From assembly GCA_019873645.1 (NCBI GenBank), contig JAIOAX010000004.1, forward strand, positions 124,001-188,000: DNA of 64,000 nt, read 5' to 3'. Within the stretch, counting starts at the first letter, position 1. Each line of letters begins with the position of its first letter. The notes beneath the pieces are model-generated. The model ran no database searches and was not told the origin of the DNA. It worked only from the letters and a program-made list of their open reading frames with translations. Source of the stretch: Chloroflexota bacterium (GTDB lineage Bacteria > Chloroflexota > Anaerolineae > B4-G1 > SLSP01). Position numbers and translations under genes: made by a program. Of the stretch, positions 62,717 through 64,000 are shown one piece after another.

Positions 62717-62726
62717 ATTTTCAGGA

Positions 62727-62754
62727 TTGACAAATTCTTTGACCCGGCTATAAT
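62727..62754 (+). promoter_or_regulatory. rplU operon promoter
   Basis: A perfect TTGACA at 62727-62732 and a perfect TATAAT at 62749-62754, spaced 16 bp: a very strong housekeeping promoter for the ribosomal protein genes. The leader (62761-62836) contains an imperfect stem GCCGAACCC/GGGGTCGGC. Confidence 0.9.
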
Positions 62755-62836
62755 ACCTTGACAGCCGAACCCTTATGGGGTCGGCTTACATTGTGTAATA
62801 GGGCCTGTGTACCGGGCTATGACAGGGGAGGAAAAC

Positions 62837-63151
62837 GTGTACGCAGTTGTGAAGTCAGGAACACACCAATACAAAGCAACCGTCGGCGGCCATTTGATTG
62901 TCGAGCGTTTGCCGCAGGAAGTCGGTTCGCAGGTAGAGTTGGATCAGGTCTATTTGTTGGATGACGGAGAGCAGGTGTTCGTCGGTCAGCCGACGGTCAA
63001 AGGCGCTGCGGTGCGGGCCACCATTGTCGAAGAATTCCGCGGCCCCAAAGTACGCATCTTCAAGTATCGCCCGAAAGAGCGTTATCGCCGTCGTCTGGGG
63101 CATCGCCAGACCTACATGCGCTTGCGCGTGGATGACATTGTGAAGGAGTAG
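62837..63151 (+). CDS. rplU: 50S ribosomal protein bL21
   Basis: A 104-residue ribosomal protein with the family pattern [34 protein letters not shown]-type loop ([18 protein letters not shown]) and the C-terminal [28 protein letters not shown]. Start GTG 62837 has GGGGAGG 5 nt upstream and gives the standard length; an earlier in-frame ATG at 62807 lies before that site. First gene of the rplU-rpmA-rpmE operon. Confidence 0.96.
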   Translation: MYAVVKSGTHQYKATVGGHLIVERLPQEVGSQVELDQVYLLDDGEQVFVGQPTVKGAAVRATIVEEFRGPKVRIFKYRPKERYRRRLGHRQTYMRLRVDDIVKE

Positions 63152-63156
63152 ACACC

Positions 63157-63417
63157 ATGGCACGGAAGAAATCGAGTGGCATCAACGGTCGCGACAGTCG
63201 CGCCAAGAGTCGCGGCGTGAAAAAATATGGCGGAGAACGTGTCATTACCGGCAATATCATCGTCCGTCAGGTAGGGATGCACATCAAGCCGGGCGTGAAT
63301 GTGGGCATGGGCAAGGATTTTACCCTGTATGCGCTGGCCGATGGTCGGGTTAAATACGATATCGTCCACGGGCGTAAACGTGTGAATGTGATTACCGAGG
63401 GAGGCGTGGTCGCATGA
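63157..63417 (+). CDS. rpmA: 50S ribosomal protein bL27
   Basis: An 86-residue protein near the peptidyl transferase centre. Family pattern [48 protein letters not shown]. The N-terminus MARKKSSG carries no cleavable extension of the Firmicutes type. It overlaps rpmE by 4 nt (ATGA). Confidence 0.96.
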   Translation: MARKKSSGINGRDSRAKSRGVKKYGGERVITGNIIVRQVGMHIKPGVNVGMGKDFTLYALADGRVKYDIVHGRKRVNVITEGGVVA

Positions 63418-63902
63418 AGCCCCAGATTCATCCTCAATGGTATCCTGAAGCTAAGGTCATTTGTGCCTGCGGCAATGTCTGGACGGTCGGGGCCACGGCG
63501 CCGGAACTGCATACAGACGTGTGCGCCAAGTGCCATCCCTACTTCACCGGTGAACAGCGCATCGTAGACACCGAAGGTCAGGTGGATCGCTTCATGCGCC
63601 GACTTCAGGCGCGCGAAGATGCGCTCCGTGAGGCCGAGCTGCGCAAGTCGGCCCGCACCTCACCCGAACTGGCGGTTACGAAGTTAGGGTTGGGCAAGCG
63701 CATGGAAAAGCTGTTGCTGGACGCCGGGTTGGAGAAAGTCGGTGACGTGCTCGCCCTCTTGAGTGAGAAGGGCGACGATGGCCTGACCGAGATCAAGGGC
63801 TTTGGCCTCAAGGCCCTGGCTGACCTGAAAAAGGGCCTGCGGGCACAGGGCTTTGTGCTCCCCGGAGATGAGCCTGCTGGGGAAGTCGCTACCGCCGCAT
63901 AA
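63414..63902 (+). CDS. rpmE: bL31 ribosomal protein fused to a C-terminal helix-hairpin-helix domain
   Basis: A 162-residue protein. Residues 1-65 are bL31: [22 protein letters not shown] with a CxC pair, then [20 protein letters not shown] with a CxxC pair, together a zinc site. bL31 normally ends near residue 70. Here a basic helix (about 66-95) and a helix-hairpin-helix domain follow ([28 protein letters not shown], then [19 protein letters not shown]), resembling the RNA polymerase alpha C-terminal domain or other HhH modules. The extension is in frame, without repeat-derived sequence, and is followed by a clean terminator, so it looks genuine. Confidence 0.88.
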   Translation: MKPQIHPQWYPEAKVICACGNVWTVGATAPELHTDVCAKCHPYFTGEQRIVDTEGQVDRFMRRLQAREDALREAELRKSARTSPELAVTKLGLGKRMEKLLLDAGLEKVGDVLALLSEKGDDGLTEIKGFGLKALADLKKGLRAQGFVLPGDEPAGEVATAA

Positions 63903-63910
63903 CAACAATG

Positions 63911-63946
63911 CGAGGCAGGGAACATTCCCTGCCTCGTTTTATTTTT
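63911..63946 (+). terminator. Rho-independent terminator of the rplU operon
   Basis: A perfect 12-bp stem CGAGGCAGGGAA/TTCCCTGCCTCG with a CA loop, followed by TTTTATTTTT, 8 nt after the rpmE stop. Unlike the repeat-derived hairpins elsewhere in the window, this is a textbook terminator. Confidence 0.95.
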
Positions 63947-64000
63947 CTGTAAGCCCCCTCCCCTCCTCAAAAAATCTATCAGGAGTCTGTCATGCGTCAA

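Noticed and set aside
1..64000. tRNA and rRNA genes
   Set aside because: I looked in the spacers and saw no cloverleaf-type or rRNA-like sequence; a dedicated covariance-model search would be needed to exclude them.

Overview
The window is a 64 kb chromosomal segment of a GC-rich bacterium, most likely a member of the Chloroflexota (Anaerolineae-like). That assignment is an inference from the gene set: a dcw cluster opened by mraZ that also carries a CvpA-like gene and a 49-aa basic protein, a NurA-type nuclease, an L,D-transpeptidase with LysM, a large CHAT/STAND protein, and group 3-like [NiFe] hydrogenase subunits. No rRNA or tRNA gene was recognised, so the phylum cannot be fixed from this window alone.

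Layout. 1-7.7 kb (+): an M28 lipoprotein peptidase cut by the window edge, ornithine aminotransferase, a glycyl radical enzyme, a 51-aa membrane peptide, a CrtI-like FAD oxidoreductase and a split-barrel flavin-type protein. 7.7-9.3 kb: the 3' remnant of an ATPase gene abutting a decayed IS66-type element. 9.3-20.2 kb (-): hydrogenase large and small subunits in one operon with a winged-helix/DnaA-domain-I-like protein, an L,D-transpeptidase, an MFS transporter, an ATPase with a DUF234-type tail, and a GH38 alpha-mannosidase. 20.8-32.6 kb (+): glucokinase, the CHAT-STAND-HEAT protein, a nucleotidyltransferase overlapping a GHMP-kinase/UDPGP fusion, a BrnT-type toxin-antitoxin pair and an S9 peptidase. 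32.7-36.7 kb (-): lactate dehydrogenase, a lipoprotein, an unknown protein and NurA. 36.9-54.5 kb (+): the complete dcw cluster mraZ-rsmH-ftsL-ftsI-murF-mraY-murD-ftsW-murG-cvpA-murC-orf49-murB-ddl-ftsQ-ftsA-ftsZ, without murE. 54.7-64 kb: an ABC exporter, a cyclic-nucleotide-binding protein pair, ftsK and radA (-), then rplU-rpmA-rpmE (+) with a clear terminator.

The most striking genome-level feature is the amount of short repetitive DNA. Many intergenic spacers consist of degenerate arrays of 8-12 bp words (tagtcggg, aattacca, cagctatcag, gaatcacga, gattaagcag and others). Several form long hairpins, and they often end just before a ribosome binding site. Similar tracts also occur in frame inside proteins: the nucleotidyltransferase, the linker of the kinase/UDPGP fusion, the MurD N-terminus, the MurB C-terminus, and (a different repeat) the S9 peptidase. 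There are also longer dispersed repeats of 51, 140 and about 180 bp, and one apparently complete 172-bp MITE with 18-bp perfect terminal inverted repeats and a 7-bp target duplication, inserted directly upstream of the rplU promoter.

The best candidates for undescribed biology are the CHAT-STAND-HEAT protein, the bL31 protein extended by a helix-hairpin-helix domain, the winged-helix/DnaA-domain-I protein in the hydrogenase operon, and the GHMP-kinase/UDPGP fusion whose linker is made of repeat DNA. All functional calls rest on reading motifs by eye; no database search was run.
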